NCBI GenBank assembly: GCA_946482365.1
Contig: CAMLQY010000029.1
Coordinates: 1 to 22,581, forward strand
From: an uncultured Actinomycetes bacterium
GTDB taxonomy: Bacteria; Actinomycetota; Thermoleophilia; Solirubrobacterales; 70-9
Direction: 5' to 3'
DNA: 22,581 bases
In this document: one piece after another, positions 14,736 through 22,171 of the stretch
Numbering within the stretch: the stretch's first letter is position 1
Layout of the letters: every line of letters begins with the position of its first letter
Translations under genes and position numbers: made by a program
Notes under the pieces: generated by a model
What the model was told of the DNA's origin: nothing
Database searches by the model: none
Seen by the model: the letters and a program-made list of their open reading frames with translations, nothing else

Positions 14736-15548
14736 ATGACTCCCGACAACAAACACGAATTGCACATGATCCATTCGGCCCCTGGGGTCGAAAGTCAACC
14801 GATGGCGGGTGGCCCCACGCAAGCCGCTCCCCTGCCGGACCTCTCGGCCGACGCCGGGCCCGCCCCCTCGACGGCGTCGGATCTCTCGGAGAGGCTCAAT
14901 GCATTTGCGATTCGGTCGGTAGACGTCTTGGTCTCGGCGGTCCTGCTGGTCCTGCTCCTGCCGGTGATCCTGGTCGCGGCGATCGTGATCAGGATCGACT
15001 CCCCCGGCGCCGCCTTCTTCCGCGTCGACCGAGTCGGCTTCCGCGGGCGCCCGCTGCGGATGCTGAAGTTCCGCAAGATGCGCGACGACGCCACCGGGCC
15101 CAACCTGACGACCGACGACGACCATCGCTTCACCCGGGTCGGCGTCCTGCTCGCCAAGCTGAAGATCGACGAGCTGCCGCAACTCTGGCACGTGCTGCGA
15201 GGGGAGATGAGCCTCGTCGGCCCGCGCCCCGAGGACCCGGAATTCGTCCTCATGCACGAGCAGGTCTACAGGATCATCCTCGGCGTCAGGCCTGGCATAA
15301 CCGGCCTCTCCCAGGTGGCCTTCGCCGAGGAGAGCAGAATCCTCGACGACGACGACCCGCACAGCCACTACGTGGGCAAGATCCTGCCCCAGAAGGTCCT
15401 GCTCGACGAGATGTACGCGGAAGAGCGCAGCCTCAAGCTCAACCTCAGGATCCTGTTCTGGACGACGGCGGCCGTGATCATGCGACGCCAGGTCGCCGTA
15501 CACCGGGACTCGGGCAAGATGAACCTGCGCAGAAGGGACCCGGCATGA
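14736..15548 (+). CDS. Priming sugar-phosphate transferase (polyprenyl-phosphate hexose-1-phosphate transferase)
   Basis: Transfers a hexose-1-phosphate from a nucleotide sugar to undecaprenyl (or related) phosphate, the first committed step of repeat-unit assembly on the inner membrane. The 270-aa protein is of the short PglC-like type without the large N-terminal membrane domain of WbaP. After a roughly 55-residue disordered Pro/Ala/Ser N-terminus, a hydrophobic helix (VLVSAVLLVLLLPVILVAAIV, about 65-85) precedes the catalytic domain. That domain has FRVDRVGFRG, MLKFRKMRDDA, KIDELPQLWHVLRGEMSLVG followed by PRPE, and PGITGLSQV. ATG 14736 has no clear Shine-Dalgarno sequence; ATG 14766 is an alternative inside the disordered leader. 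It is the first gene of the plus-strand operon, and its stop overlaps the next ATG as ATGA. Confidence 0.9.
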   Translation: MTPDNKHELHMIHSAPGVESQPMAGGPTQAAPLPDLSADAGPAPSTASDLSERLNAFAIRSVDVLVSAVLLVLLLPVILVAAIVIRIDSPGAAFFRVDRVGFRGRPLRMLKFRKMRDDATGPNLTTDDDHRFTRVGVLLAKLKIDELPQLWHVLRGEMSLVGPRPEDPEFVLMHEQVYRIILGVRPGITGLSQVAFAEESRILDDDDPHSHYVGKILPQKVLLDEMYAEERSLKLNLRILFWTTAAVIMRRQVAVHRDSGKMNLRRRDPA

Positions 15549-16288
15549 GCAGGAAGGCGGTGATCCTCGCCGGTGGCAAGGGCTCCCGGTTGGCGCCCTA
15601 CACGACCGTGCTGCCGAAGCCTCTCCTGCCGGTCGGTGACCGCGCGATCCTCGACGTGGTCGTGCGCCAGCTGCACAGCGACGGCTTTACCGATCTGACC
15701 TTTGCGGTCGGCTACCTCGCCCACTTGATCCGTGCGGTCTTCGGCGACGGCTCCGGCCACGACGTCTCGATCGCCTACCACGAGGAGGAGGCCCCGCTGG
15801 GCACGGCCGGCGCCCTGGCGACGGTCGAGGGCCTCGACGAGACCTTCCTGGCGATGAACGGCGACGTGCTCACGGCGCTCGACTACGGCGAGCTCTACCA
15901 GACCCACCGCGATTCCGGCAACCTGCTGACGATCGCCACCCACCGCCGAGTGGTGAAGACCGACTACGGGGTGATCCACGTCAACGGGAGCACCGGCGAG
16001 ACCCACCGCGTAACCGGCTACGAGGAGAAGCCCGAGATCCCCTACACGGTCAGCATGGGCGTCTACGTAGCTGAGCCGGAGATCCTCGACTTCATCCCCG
16101 AAGGCGAGCACTTCGACGTCCCGGAGCTGGTCGTCAACCTGCTCGAGGCGGGTAAGCCGGTCGGCTCCTACCTCTACGAGGGTTACTGGCTCGACATCGG
16201 CCGTCACGACGACTACGAACGCGCGATCGCCGAGTACGAGGAGCTCAAAGACCAGCTCTTCCGCGCCCCGAACACATCCACCGTTTGA
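15545..16288 (+). CDS. Sugar-1-phosphate nucleotidyltransferase
   Basis: Activates a hexose-1-phosphate with an NTP to make the nucleotide sugar used by the neighbouring transferases, in the cytoplasm. The protein is 247 aa, about the size of the catalytic domain alone, with no left-handed beta-helix acyltransferase extension. The N-terminal signature is AVILAGGKGSRLAPYTTVLP followed by KPLLPVGD, the NTP-binding and catalytic loop. PLGTAGAL, the metal-binding MNGDVLT, GYEEKPEIPY and GYWLDIGRHDDY follow. The set fits the glucose-1-phosphate or mannose-1-phosphate nucleotidyltransferase family; base and sugar specificity cannot be read from the sequence. ATG 15545 overlaps the upstream stop, and its own stop overlaps the TTG of the next gene as TTGA, so all three genes of this operon are translationally linked. 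Confidence 0.9.
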   Translation: MSRKAVILAGGKGSRLAPYTTVLPKPLLPVGDRAILDVVVRQLHSDGFTDLTFAVGYLAHLIRAVFGDGSGHDVSIAYHEEEAPLGTAGALATVEGLDETFLAMNGDVLTALDYGELYQTHRDSGNLLTIATHRRVVKTDYGVIHVNGSTGETHRVTGYEEKPEIPYTVSMGVYVAEPEILDFIPEGEHFDVPELVVNLLEAGKPVGSYLYEGYWLDIGRHDDYERAIAEYEELKDQLFRAPNTSTV

Positions 16289-17520
16289 GCGGCGATACGC
16301 CGATGCCCGCGGCCGCCAAGATCGCCTGCGTCAGCAGCGCCCGTGCCGCCCATCACCCCCGCCATCACTACAGGCTGGCGGCCTCGCTGGCCGCCGCCGG
16401 ATACGACGTCGTGATGTTCGCCCAGCCCGACCTCACCCCGGGCCACGAGGACGCCGTCCCGGTCCACTACCTCCCGGTCCGCTCCAACCGCCTCACGCGG
16501 ATCGCAAGCGCGCCTCTCTCCCTGCTGAGAGCGCTGCGGACGCGGCCCGACGCGGTCTACGCGCTCACCCTCGACCTGCTGCCCTGGGCGGCGCTGCTGA
16601 AGCTGCTGCGGCCGAGCGTCGTGTTCGCCTACGACAGCAACGACGAGTACGACACCTTCATGCTGATCAAGGAGTGGCTGCCGCGCCCGGTGCGCCCGCT
16701 TCTGCGGCGGATCTTCCGCTGGCTCGAGCCGTGGCTCGCCAAGCGCCTCGACGCCGCGACCACGGCGCTGCCCGCCACCCAGGAGAAGTTCGTTGCGGCA
16801 GGGGTGCGCTCGACCCTGGTGCGCAACTTCCCCCCAGCCGAGATCGCCGACGGCTCTCCCCACGGCCCGGACTTCGACCACGACGTGCTGCTCGGCGGCA
16901 GCCTGCCGGAGGAACAGATTCCGCTGCTGGCCGAGACGGCACGCCTGCTGAAGGAGAGGCAGGGCAAGCCGGTGCGCTGGCTGACGGTGGTCCGCAACTG
17001 CGGCGAGGCGGACCGGCAGCTGCTCGAGCGGCTGCTGGGCGAGGCGGGCGTGCGCGAGGACTTCGACCTGCGCTACAACCGCCCCTTCACCGAGATGAAG
17101 GAGCTGATGGCGCGCTCCCGGATCGGCTTCGTGCTCTACCCCTCGGGCGTCAACTACGCCTCGCGGATCCCGATCCGCATCTTCGAGTACATGGCTGCCG
17201 GAGTTCCGTTCGTCGCCAGCGACCACCCGACGACCCGGCTGTTCACCGAGGGTCATGACGTGGCCGAGCTCGTCCCCGCGGGCGACACCGCCGCTTTCGC
17301 TGAGGCGCTGGGCAGCCTGCTCGACGACCCCGAGCGTCAGCGGGCGATGAGCCTGAAGGGTCCCGAGCTGGTCCGTGAGAGCTACAACTGGGAGTTGGAG
17401 TCGCGCCGGCTGACCGATGTGTTCGACTCGCTGCTGGACGGGAAGGTCCGCCGCAACGCCTCCTCGGCGGAGACCGGCGGCTCCCAGCCGAGCAGCGCGG
17501 TCGCGCGCGAGACGTCGTAG
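16285..17520 (+). CDS. Family 4 glycosyltransferase
   Basis: Predicted retaining GT-B glycosyltransferase, 411 aa from TTG 16285, acting on lipid-linked intermediates at the cytoplasmic face. The N-terminal half contains HHPRHHYRLAASLAAAGYDV (about 23-42) and an acidic YDSNDEYDTF segment. The C-terminal half has the donor-binding region VLYPSGVNYASRIPIRIFEY followed by MAAGVPFVASD (about 283-313). The classic EX7E pair is not obvious, so this is a divergent GT4/GT1-type member. TTG 16285 overlaps the nucleotidyltransferase stop (TTGA); ATG 16303 is an alternative six codons in. The last roughly 25 residues are a Ser/Ala-rich tail lying in a 139-base tail-to-tail overlap with the convergent epimerase gene, whose conserved C-terminus is read from the opposite strand there. 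Confidence 0.85.
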   Translation: MSGDTPMPAAAKIACVSSARAAHHPRHHYRLAASLAAAGYDVVMFAQPDLTPGHEDAVPVHYLPVRSNRLTRIASAPLSLLRALRTRPDAVYALTLDLLPWAALLKLLRPSVVFAYDSNDEYDTFMLIKEWLPRPVRPLLRRIFRWLEPWLAKRLDAATTALPATQEKFVAAGVRSTLVRNFPPAEIADGSPHGPDFDHDVLLGGSLPEEQIPLLAETARLLKERQGKPVRWLTVVRNCGEADRQLLERLLGEAGVREDFDLRYNRPFTEMKELMARSRIGFVLYPSGVNYASRIPIRIFEYMAAGVPFVASDHPTTRLFTEGHDVAELVPAGDTAAFAEALGSLLDDPERQRAMSLKGPELVRESYNWELESRRLTDVFDSLLDGKVRRNASSAETGGSQPSSAVARETS

Positions 17521-18413
17521 CGCAGCCGCTTCAGGCTCGGCTCCATCACGTAGGGCTGCAGGAACGCCGGCGGCGCCGTGCGCCCCCCGCTGCGCGCCTC
17601 TGCCAGCGCCAGGGCGCGGGAGACGAGCCGGTAGGCCCAGAGCGGAAAGGGGATGACCTTCAGCTGGGGATCGGCCTCGCGCCAGGCCCGTAGGTAGGCA
17701 CGCTGGGTCGGAGGCGAGGGATCGACGGCGTTGAACGTCTCCCCCCCGGCCGCCGGGTTGTGACCGCACTCGGCGAGCAGCGAGGCGGTGTTCTCGACGT
17801 AGTTGAGCGGCATCGGGACGCCGCCGCCGAGCATCAGCACGGCGTGCTCCCCGAACGGACGGCCGAGGCGGTACTGGAAGCGCCGCTCGGCGGCGTAGAT
17901 CGCGCCCGGCCGGACGACGACCAGCTCGACCCCGTCCACCTCCCCGAGGCGCTCGCGGACCAGGCGCTCCTGGAGCAGCTTCGTCCAGGCGTAGTCGTCG
18001 CGCCTTCCCGGCTCGGGCTCGAGCGGGGTCGACTCGTCGAGCACGGCGCCGCGGGCGAGCTGGTTGGCGCCGTAGACGGCGAAGCTGGAGACGTGGACGA
18101 AGCGGCCGCGCCAGCCGGCGGCGGCGAGGGCGTCGAGCAGGTTCTCGGTCGCCGCCACGTTGCTCTCGAACGCCTCGCGCCAGCCGGAGCCGGAGGCGGC
18201 GACCAGGTGGTAGATCGCGTCGAAACCGGCCAGCGAGTCCGCAAACCCCTCCGGAGGGCGCCTCAGGTCGCAGGTGAGCACGCCCTCGCCGGACTCGCGC
18301 CGGGCGGCGCTCGAGGGCCGCATCATCGCGGTCACCGAGTCGCCACGCGCCTGCAGCTCGGCGACCAGGTGCCGTCCGAGAAAGCCGCCGCCGCCGGTCA
18401 CGAGCGCCTTCAA
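17382..18413 (-). CDS. NAD(P)-dependent epimerase/dehydratase (extended SDR)
   Basis: Predicted nucleotide-sugar epimerase, dehydratase or reductase, 343 aa from TTG 18413. The NAD-binding motif is TGGGGFLG (6-13), the catalytic Ser region is VHVSSFAVYG (107-115), and the active-site pair is in YAWTK (Y141, K145). YVENTA and the C-terminal DVSRATALLGWEPPVSAEEA are typical of the UDP-sugar or sterol-like epimerase branch of extended SDRs. Tyr and Lys are both present, so it should be active. The start overlaps the stop of the upstream oxidoreductase as TTGA. The final roughly 19 residues after EEALRRTF are a Ser-rich tail that overlaps the 3' end of the convergent glycosyltransferase. It is the last gene of a three-gene minus-strand operon. 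The substrate is unknown. Confidence 0.88.
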   Translation of the reverse strand: MKALVTGGGGFLGRHLVAELQARGDSVTAMMRPSSAARRESGEGVLTCDLRRPPEGFADSLAGFDAIYHLVAASGSGWREAFESNVAATENLLDALAAAGWRGRFVHVSSFAVYGANQLARGAVLDESTPLEPEPGRRDDYAWTKLLQERLVRERLGEVDGVELVVVRPGAIYAAERRFQYRLGRPFGEHAVLMLGGGVPMPLNYVENTASLLAECGHNPAAGGETFNAVDPSPPTQRAYLRAWREADPQLKVIPFPLWAYRLVSRALALAEARSGGRTAPPAFLQPYVMEPSLKRLRYDVSRATALLGWEPPVSAEEALRRTFPSSSESNTSVSRRDSNSQL

Positions 18414-19450
18414 ACCTGGCGCTCCTCGTCGAAGAGCTCCTCGACCAGCCGGTTGGTGGCGTCCATCTGGGCGAGCGGGATCGGCGACGGGCGACCGTCC
18501 GCGACGGCGGCGTAGAACTCGTCCAGCAGCCGCGCGAACCCCTCGAAGTAGGAATGGCGGTCGGTGACGGCGCGACCGACCTGGGCCACGGCGGATCCGA
18601 GGCGGCCGACGCCCTGCCGTACTTCGCCGCTGAGCTTGGAGAGCGGCGAGCCTCCCGCGACGACCTGCAGGCGCTGGCCGAAGACGTCGCATTCGAGCGT
18701 CCCTTCGCTGCAGCGCAAGAGCCAGGTGAACTGGGACGGCTGCGAGCGCGTCGTGATCGAGAGCGTCGCCGTCACGCGGTCGTCGCCGATCAGCGCGCGC
18801 AGCTCGTCGTTTCCCGGCATGCCGGCCTGGAGCCGACGCTGGCTGACGGCGAGCGAGCTCCACTCCGCGAGCACCGCGGTCACTATCGAGGCCGGGTGGC
18901 TGGCGAAGTTGCGCAGCGCCCCGCCGGGCATGTCGTGGGCGAAGTGGCGCACGTCGGGGTCGCCGTAGGCGGCCCGGCCCAGCCCGACGCCCATCGAGAC
19001 GTCGAGGTTGACCGCCTCGCCCAGCTGCCCCGAGCGATAGAGGTCGAGGCCCCGCCGGGTCGAGTCCATGAACAGGTAGTTGTAGTTCTCCGTCAGCAGC
19101 AGGCCGCGCGCGACCGCTTCCTCGCGCATCCGCTCGTACTCGGCCCAGCTCGGGGCGATCGGCTTCTCGGCGAAGACGTGGGCACCCGCCTGCAGCGCCG
19201 CGCCGACCAGCGCGGCGTGGGTGGCGGGCGGCGCCAGCACGTGGACGACGTCGGGCCGGGTCTCGGCGAGCATGCGGTCGTAGTCGGTGAAGCCCGGGCC
19301 GACCGAGTAACGCTCGCAGACCGCGTCGACCAGCGTTTGCGAGAGGTCGCAAACGCCGGCGACCTCGACACCCGGGAGGCGGTTCAGCTTGACGAGGTGC
19401 TCTTCGGCGATCCCCCCCAGGCCGACGACGGCGGCTCGGACCGGCGTCAT
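18410..19450 (-). CDS. Gfo/Idh/MocA family oxidoreductase
   Basis: Cytoplasmic NAD(P)-dependent oxidoreductase, 346 aa, probably acting on a sugar or nucleotide sugar. The N-terminal Rossmann fold contains VVGLGGIAEEHL (8-19), and the family signature is AEKPIAP (94-100), with Lys96 as the expected catalytic or cofactor-positioning residue. The C-terminal half is the alpha/beta domain with HDMPGGALRNFASHPASIV. There the Gly-Gly-x-x plus His layout is family-typical, and the His likely acts in proton transfer. ATG 19450 overlaps the stop of the upstream glycosyltransferase (ATGA), and the stop overlaps the epimerase TTG (TTGA). The frame is open further upstream, but only as shadow coding of the glycosyltransferase. 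With the adjacent epimerase it may make a modified sugar for the polymer (inference). Confidence 0.88.
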   Translation of the reverse strand: MTPVRAAVVGLGGIAEEHLVKLNRLPGVEVAGVCDLSQTLVDAVCERYSVGPGFTDYDRMLAETRPDVVHVLAPPATHAALVGAALQAGAHVFAEKPIAPSWAEYERMREEAVARGLLLTENYNYLFMDSTRRGLDLYRSGQLGEAVNLDVSMGVGLGRAAYGDPDVRHFAHDMPGGALRNFASHPASIVTAVLAEWSSLAVSQRRLQAGMPGNDELRALIGDDRVTATLSITTRSQPSQFTWLLRCSEGTLECDVFGQRLQVVAGGSPLSKLSGEVRQGVGRLGSAVAQVGRAVTDRHSYFEGFARLLDEFYAAVADGRPSPIPLAQMDATNRLVEELFDEERQV

Positions 19451-20577
19451 CCCGCCAGCTCCACGATGCGCCGGGCGACGTGGGCGCCGCCGAACCTCTC
19501 CCGGGCCGAGTCGCGCACGTCCTCCCGGCCGGGAAGCGCACCGCTCGCGGCCCGGTCGACCGCGCCGGCAAGCGCCGCCGCGTCGCGGGGCTCGACCAGC
19601 ATCCCGGTTCGCTCGTCGATGATCTCGGAAAATGGGTAGAGGTCGAAGGCGAGCGCCGGCACGCCCCTGCCGAGCGCCTCGAACAGAGCATATCCCCACT
19701 CCTCGTAGAGGCTCGGAAAGAGGAGGAGGTCAGTCTCGCGGGCGAGCAGCCCGAGATAGTCCTCGCGTGGAACCTTGCCCAGCACGCGCACCTCGATGCC
19801 GGCGCTGCGCATCCGCTCGACGCCCTGCTCGAGGCTCGGGTCCATTCCGCCGACCAGCGTCAGCTCGAGTGGCCGGTGCCCCACCGTCGGCAGCGCCTCG
19901 AAGAGGAAACGCAGGCCCTTGCGCTTCAGCGTGAGGGGGTGGCTGCAGAACACAAGTCGCAGCGCCTGCCCGTCACGCGGAGCGAGCGGCTCGGCCCCGA
20001 CCTCGATCGGAGGCGGAACGCAGACCGCCTCGAAGCCGCGGCTGCGCAGGGCGGCAGCCGCGACCTCGGTGTTTGCCAGCACCAGGTCGGCGCGGCGGTA
20101 GCCGGCGAGGTCGCTGAGGTACGACTGGACGTGGACGACCAGGGAGACCGGATATAGAAACCAGCGAGCGGTGAAGGGGAGCAGCGTCCGCAGCCGGGCC
20201 AGCAGCCGCGGCGGGTGGAACCAGGCCTGAACCGAGACGCGCGTGCTCCGGGGCAGGAGAGCGGCCATGCCGGGGCTGAGGACGTGCAGGGCGTCGACGG
20301 GATGCTGTCTCAGCGCCTCGGCGAGACGCCGCGAGACCGCCAGCCGCGCCAGCAGGAAGAGCGCGGTCGAGCCGGCTCTCCCCCGCAGCAGCCGCGGGAT
20401 CGGGCGCAGGCGGACGACGCGGCCGGAGATCGCCTCGGCGCGCGCCGGGAGCCGGCTTCCGTCCAGCGCGAAGAGGGTCACGTCGACCCCCGCCTCCTCG
20501 AGCGCGAGGGCGGTGTCGACCGTTGCCACCGCGAGCCCGCTGGGCTCCTCGGCGAAGACCCCGACCCCTAGGCGCAA
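19447..20577 (-). CDS. Family 4 glycosyltransferase
   Basis: Predicted retaining GT-B glycosyltransferase, 376 aa from TTG 20577. The N-terminal acceptor domain starts GVGVFAEEPSGLAVATVDTA. The C-terminal domain has LVFCSHPLTLKRKGLRFL (about 208-225), LVGG (241-244), and the donor-binding EX7E motif in LYEEWGYALFEALGRGVPAL (E292/E300). TTG 20577 is the first possible start, with a GAGG-like sequence only two bases away, so initiation may be weak or leaderless. It is the first gene of the minus-strand sugar operon and diverges from the flippase gene across about 40 bases that carry a palindrome. Its stop overlaps the next ATG. It probably adds one residue of the repeat unit. Confidence 0.88.
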   Translation of the reverse strand: MRLGVGVFAEEPSGLAVATVDTALALEEAGVDVTLFALDGSRLPARAEAISGRVVRLRPIPRLLRGRAGSTALFLLARLAVSRRLAEALRQHPVDALHVLSPGMAALLPRSTRVSVQAWFHPPRLLARLRTLLPFTARWFLYPVSLVVHVQSYLSDLAGYRRADLVLANTEVAAAALRSRGFEAVCVPPPIEVGAEPLAPRDGQALRLVFCSHPLTLKRKGLRFLFEALPTVGHRPLELTLVGGMDPSLEQGVERMRSAGIEVRVLGKVPREDYLGLLARETDLLLFPSLYEEWGYALFEALGRGVPALAFDLYPFSEIIDERTGMLVEPRDAAALAGAVDRAASGALPGREDVRDSARERFGGAHVARRIVELAG

Positions 20578-20584
20578 GACCTCA

Positions 20585-20600
20585 TCAGGCGACCGCCTGA
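20585..20600. promoter_or_regulatory. 16-bp palindrome between divergent flippase and glycosyltransferase genes
   Basis: TCAGGCGACCGCCTGA is two perfect 7-bp arms around a central AC. It lies in the short gap between TTG 20577 (minus) and ATG 20610/20619 (plus). A two-base loop makes an RNA hairpin less natural than a DNA operator for a dimeric regulator, but no regulator gene is in the window. Confidence 0.4.
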
Positions 20601-20618
20601 ACGGGCAGGATGTCGGGC

Positions 20619-22166
20619 ATGGAGATCGATCGTCACGGCGGCGAGTCTAGCGGCGCCTCCGCCCCCGACCGCCGCTTCGGACTGCGTTCGCGCCGCCTGC
20701 ACCCGTTCTTTCAGGACGTCTCGGTGACGCTCCTGGCGCAGGCCTGTGTCGCGATCGGAGGCCTGCTGCTGGCACGGCTGCTGGCGCGCAACGCAGGCGC
20801 CGACGGCTTCGCCTCCTACTCGCTCGTCAAGCAGGCGGCCAACATCCTCTTCCCGATAGTCACGGTGGGTCTCGTCGGCGGGCTGCCGCGCTACCTCGCC
20901 CTCCCAGCCGAGAGGGACGATCCCGGCGCCGGCTCCTACCTGGTGGCGGCCGCAGCGATCTGCTGGGGCGCCACGGCGATCGCGGTGGCTGCCGCGCTGG
21001 CCGCGCCGGATGCCGTCGCGGCCCTCTTCTTCGGCAGCTCGGAGGCCAGCGAGTACGTGCTTCCCTTCGCCCTCCTCCTCGCCGCGACCTCCAGCTTCTA
21101 CATCGCCTACGGCTACTTCCGCGGCCTGCTGCGGATGCGCATGGGCAGCCTCCTGCAGGTGACCGCCCTCGGCGCCCTGCCGCCGGCCGTCGTCGCCCTC
21201 GCCCCGAACGAGCCCGTCGATCGCCTGATCGTCCTGATGGCGGCCGGGACCGCGGTCCTCTCGCTGGCGGCGATCGCCGCCCCCCTCGCCAGCGGCCTCG
21301 CCTCGGCGCGGCGGGCGACGATGGGGGCCGCCACCCAGCGCCTCTGGGGTTACGGGCATCGCCGCGTGCCCGGCGAGATGGCCCAGCTCGGGCTCTTCGT
21401 GCTGGTCCCGGTGCTTGCCGCCCACGTCGCCTCGCTGCGCGACGTGGCCTACCTCAGCGCCGGCCAGCAGATCCTCAGCATCGTCTCGCTGGCGGTCCTG
21501 CCGCTCGGGCTCGTCCTGCTCCCCTCGCTCACCAAGATGTGGGCGGAGGACCGCGAGCGAACCGCCGGGCACGTCGCCCAGCTGAGCTCCTTCGCGGCCA
21601 GCCTGGCGCTCTTCGCCAGCGTCCAGGCGGTGCTCTACGCGGGCATCGCGGTGACAGCCTGGCTGGGGCCGGAATTCGAGGACGCCGGGTCGGTGCTGAC
21701 CGTGACGGTGGCGCCGACGGCGCTCTTCGTCGTCTACCTGATGCTGCGCAGCCCGCTCGACGCCGTCGCGGTCAAGTCCTACAACTCGCGCAACAACCTC
21801 GCCGCCCTCGCGGTGTTCGTCGCCGTCGCGGCCCTCCTCCTCGGCCTCGACCTCACCTCCCCCGCGCTCGGCGTCGCCTGGGCCTTCGCCGCCGGGGTGA
21901 GCGCCCAGGGCGCCCTCACGTTCCTCACGGTGCACCGCTTCTTCGGCGTGAGCTGGCACGACTACGGCTTCCTCTACACGGTGCCGGCCACCCTGGCGGT
22001 GGGGGGGCTCGGCCTGCTGGCGAAGCCCGCGATCGAAGCGGCGCCGGCGACGCTTCTCTCGCTGCTCGTGCTCCAGGTGGTCCTGGCGGCGCTCTACTTC
22101 GGTGCGATCGCGCTCTCTCCGGTGCGCTGGCCGAAGCTGCTCGCCGAGCGCCTCTTCGACCGCTGA
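20619..22166 (+). CDS. Wzx-like polysaccharide flippase (MOP superfamily)
   Basis: Multi-pass inner-membrane protein, 515 aa, expected to flip the lipid-linked repeat unit to the outer face for polymerisation. Hydropathy suggests about 12-14 helices. It begins with a roughly 30-residue basic cytoplasmic leader, then FFQDVSVTLLAQACVAIGG, a typical first helix of the polysaccharide biosynthesis family. YSLVKQAANILFPIVTVGL and the long alanine/leucine-rich helices follow. I chose ATG 20619 because AGGA at 20607-20610 lies 8 bases before it; ATG 20610 would leave no space for a Shine-Dalgarno sequence. It is transcribed divergently from the GT4 operon and ends 5 bases from the stop of the convergent gene at the right edge. 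As the only flippase in the window, it probably serves both flanking operons. Confidence 0.87.
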   Translation: MEIDRHGGESSGASAPDRRFGLRSRRLHPFFQDVSVTLLAQACVAIGGLLLARLLARNAGADGFASYSLVKQAANILFPIVTVGLVGGLPRYLALPAERDDPGAGSYLVAAAAICWGATAIAVAAALAAPDAVAALFFGSSEASEYVLPFALLLAATSSFYIAYGYFRGLLRMRMGSLLQVTALGALPPAVVALAPNEPVDRLIVLMAAGTAVLSLAAIAAPLASGLASARRATMGAATQRLWGYGHRRVPGEMAQLGLFVLVPVLAAHVASLRDVAYLSAGQQILSIVSLAVLPLGLVLLPSLTKMWAEDRERTAGHVAQLSSFAASLALFASVQAVLYAGIAVTAWLGPEFEDAGSVLTVTVAPTALFVVYLMLRSPLDAVAVKSYNSRNNLAALAVFVAVAALLLGLDLTSPALGVAWAFAAGVSAQGALTFLTVHRFFGVSWHDYGFLYTVPATLAVGGLGLLAKPAIEAAPATLLSLLVLQVVLAALYFGAIALSPVRWPKLLAERLFDR

Positions 22167-22171
22167 AACCG

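Noticed and set aside
18414..19691. N-terminal extension of the epimerase frame (apparent 769-codon frame)
   Set aside because: The extension is out of frame with the clearly coding Gfo/Idh and GT4 genes it overlaps, and the Rossmann motif starts right after TTG 18413.
20568..21959. 463-codon minus-strand open frame opposite the flippase
   Set aside because: The translation is dominated by Glu, Gly, Arg, His and Gln without motifs, and the plus strand has convincing flippase helices.
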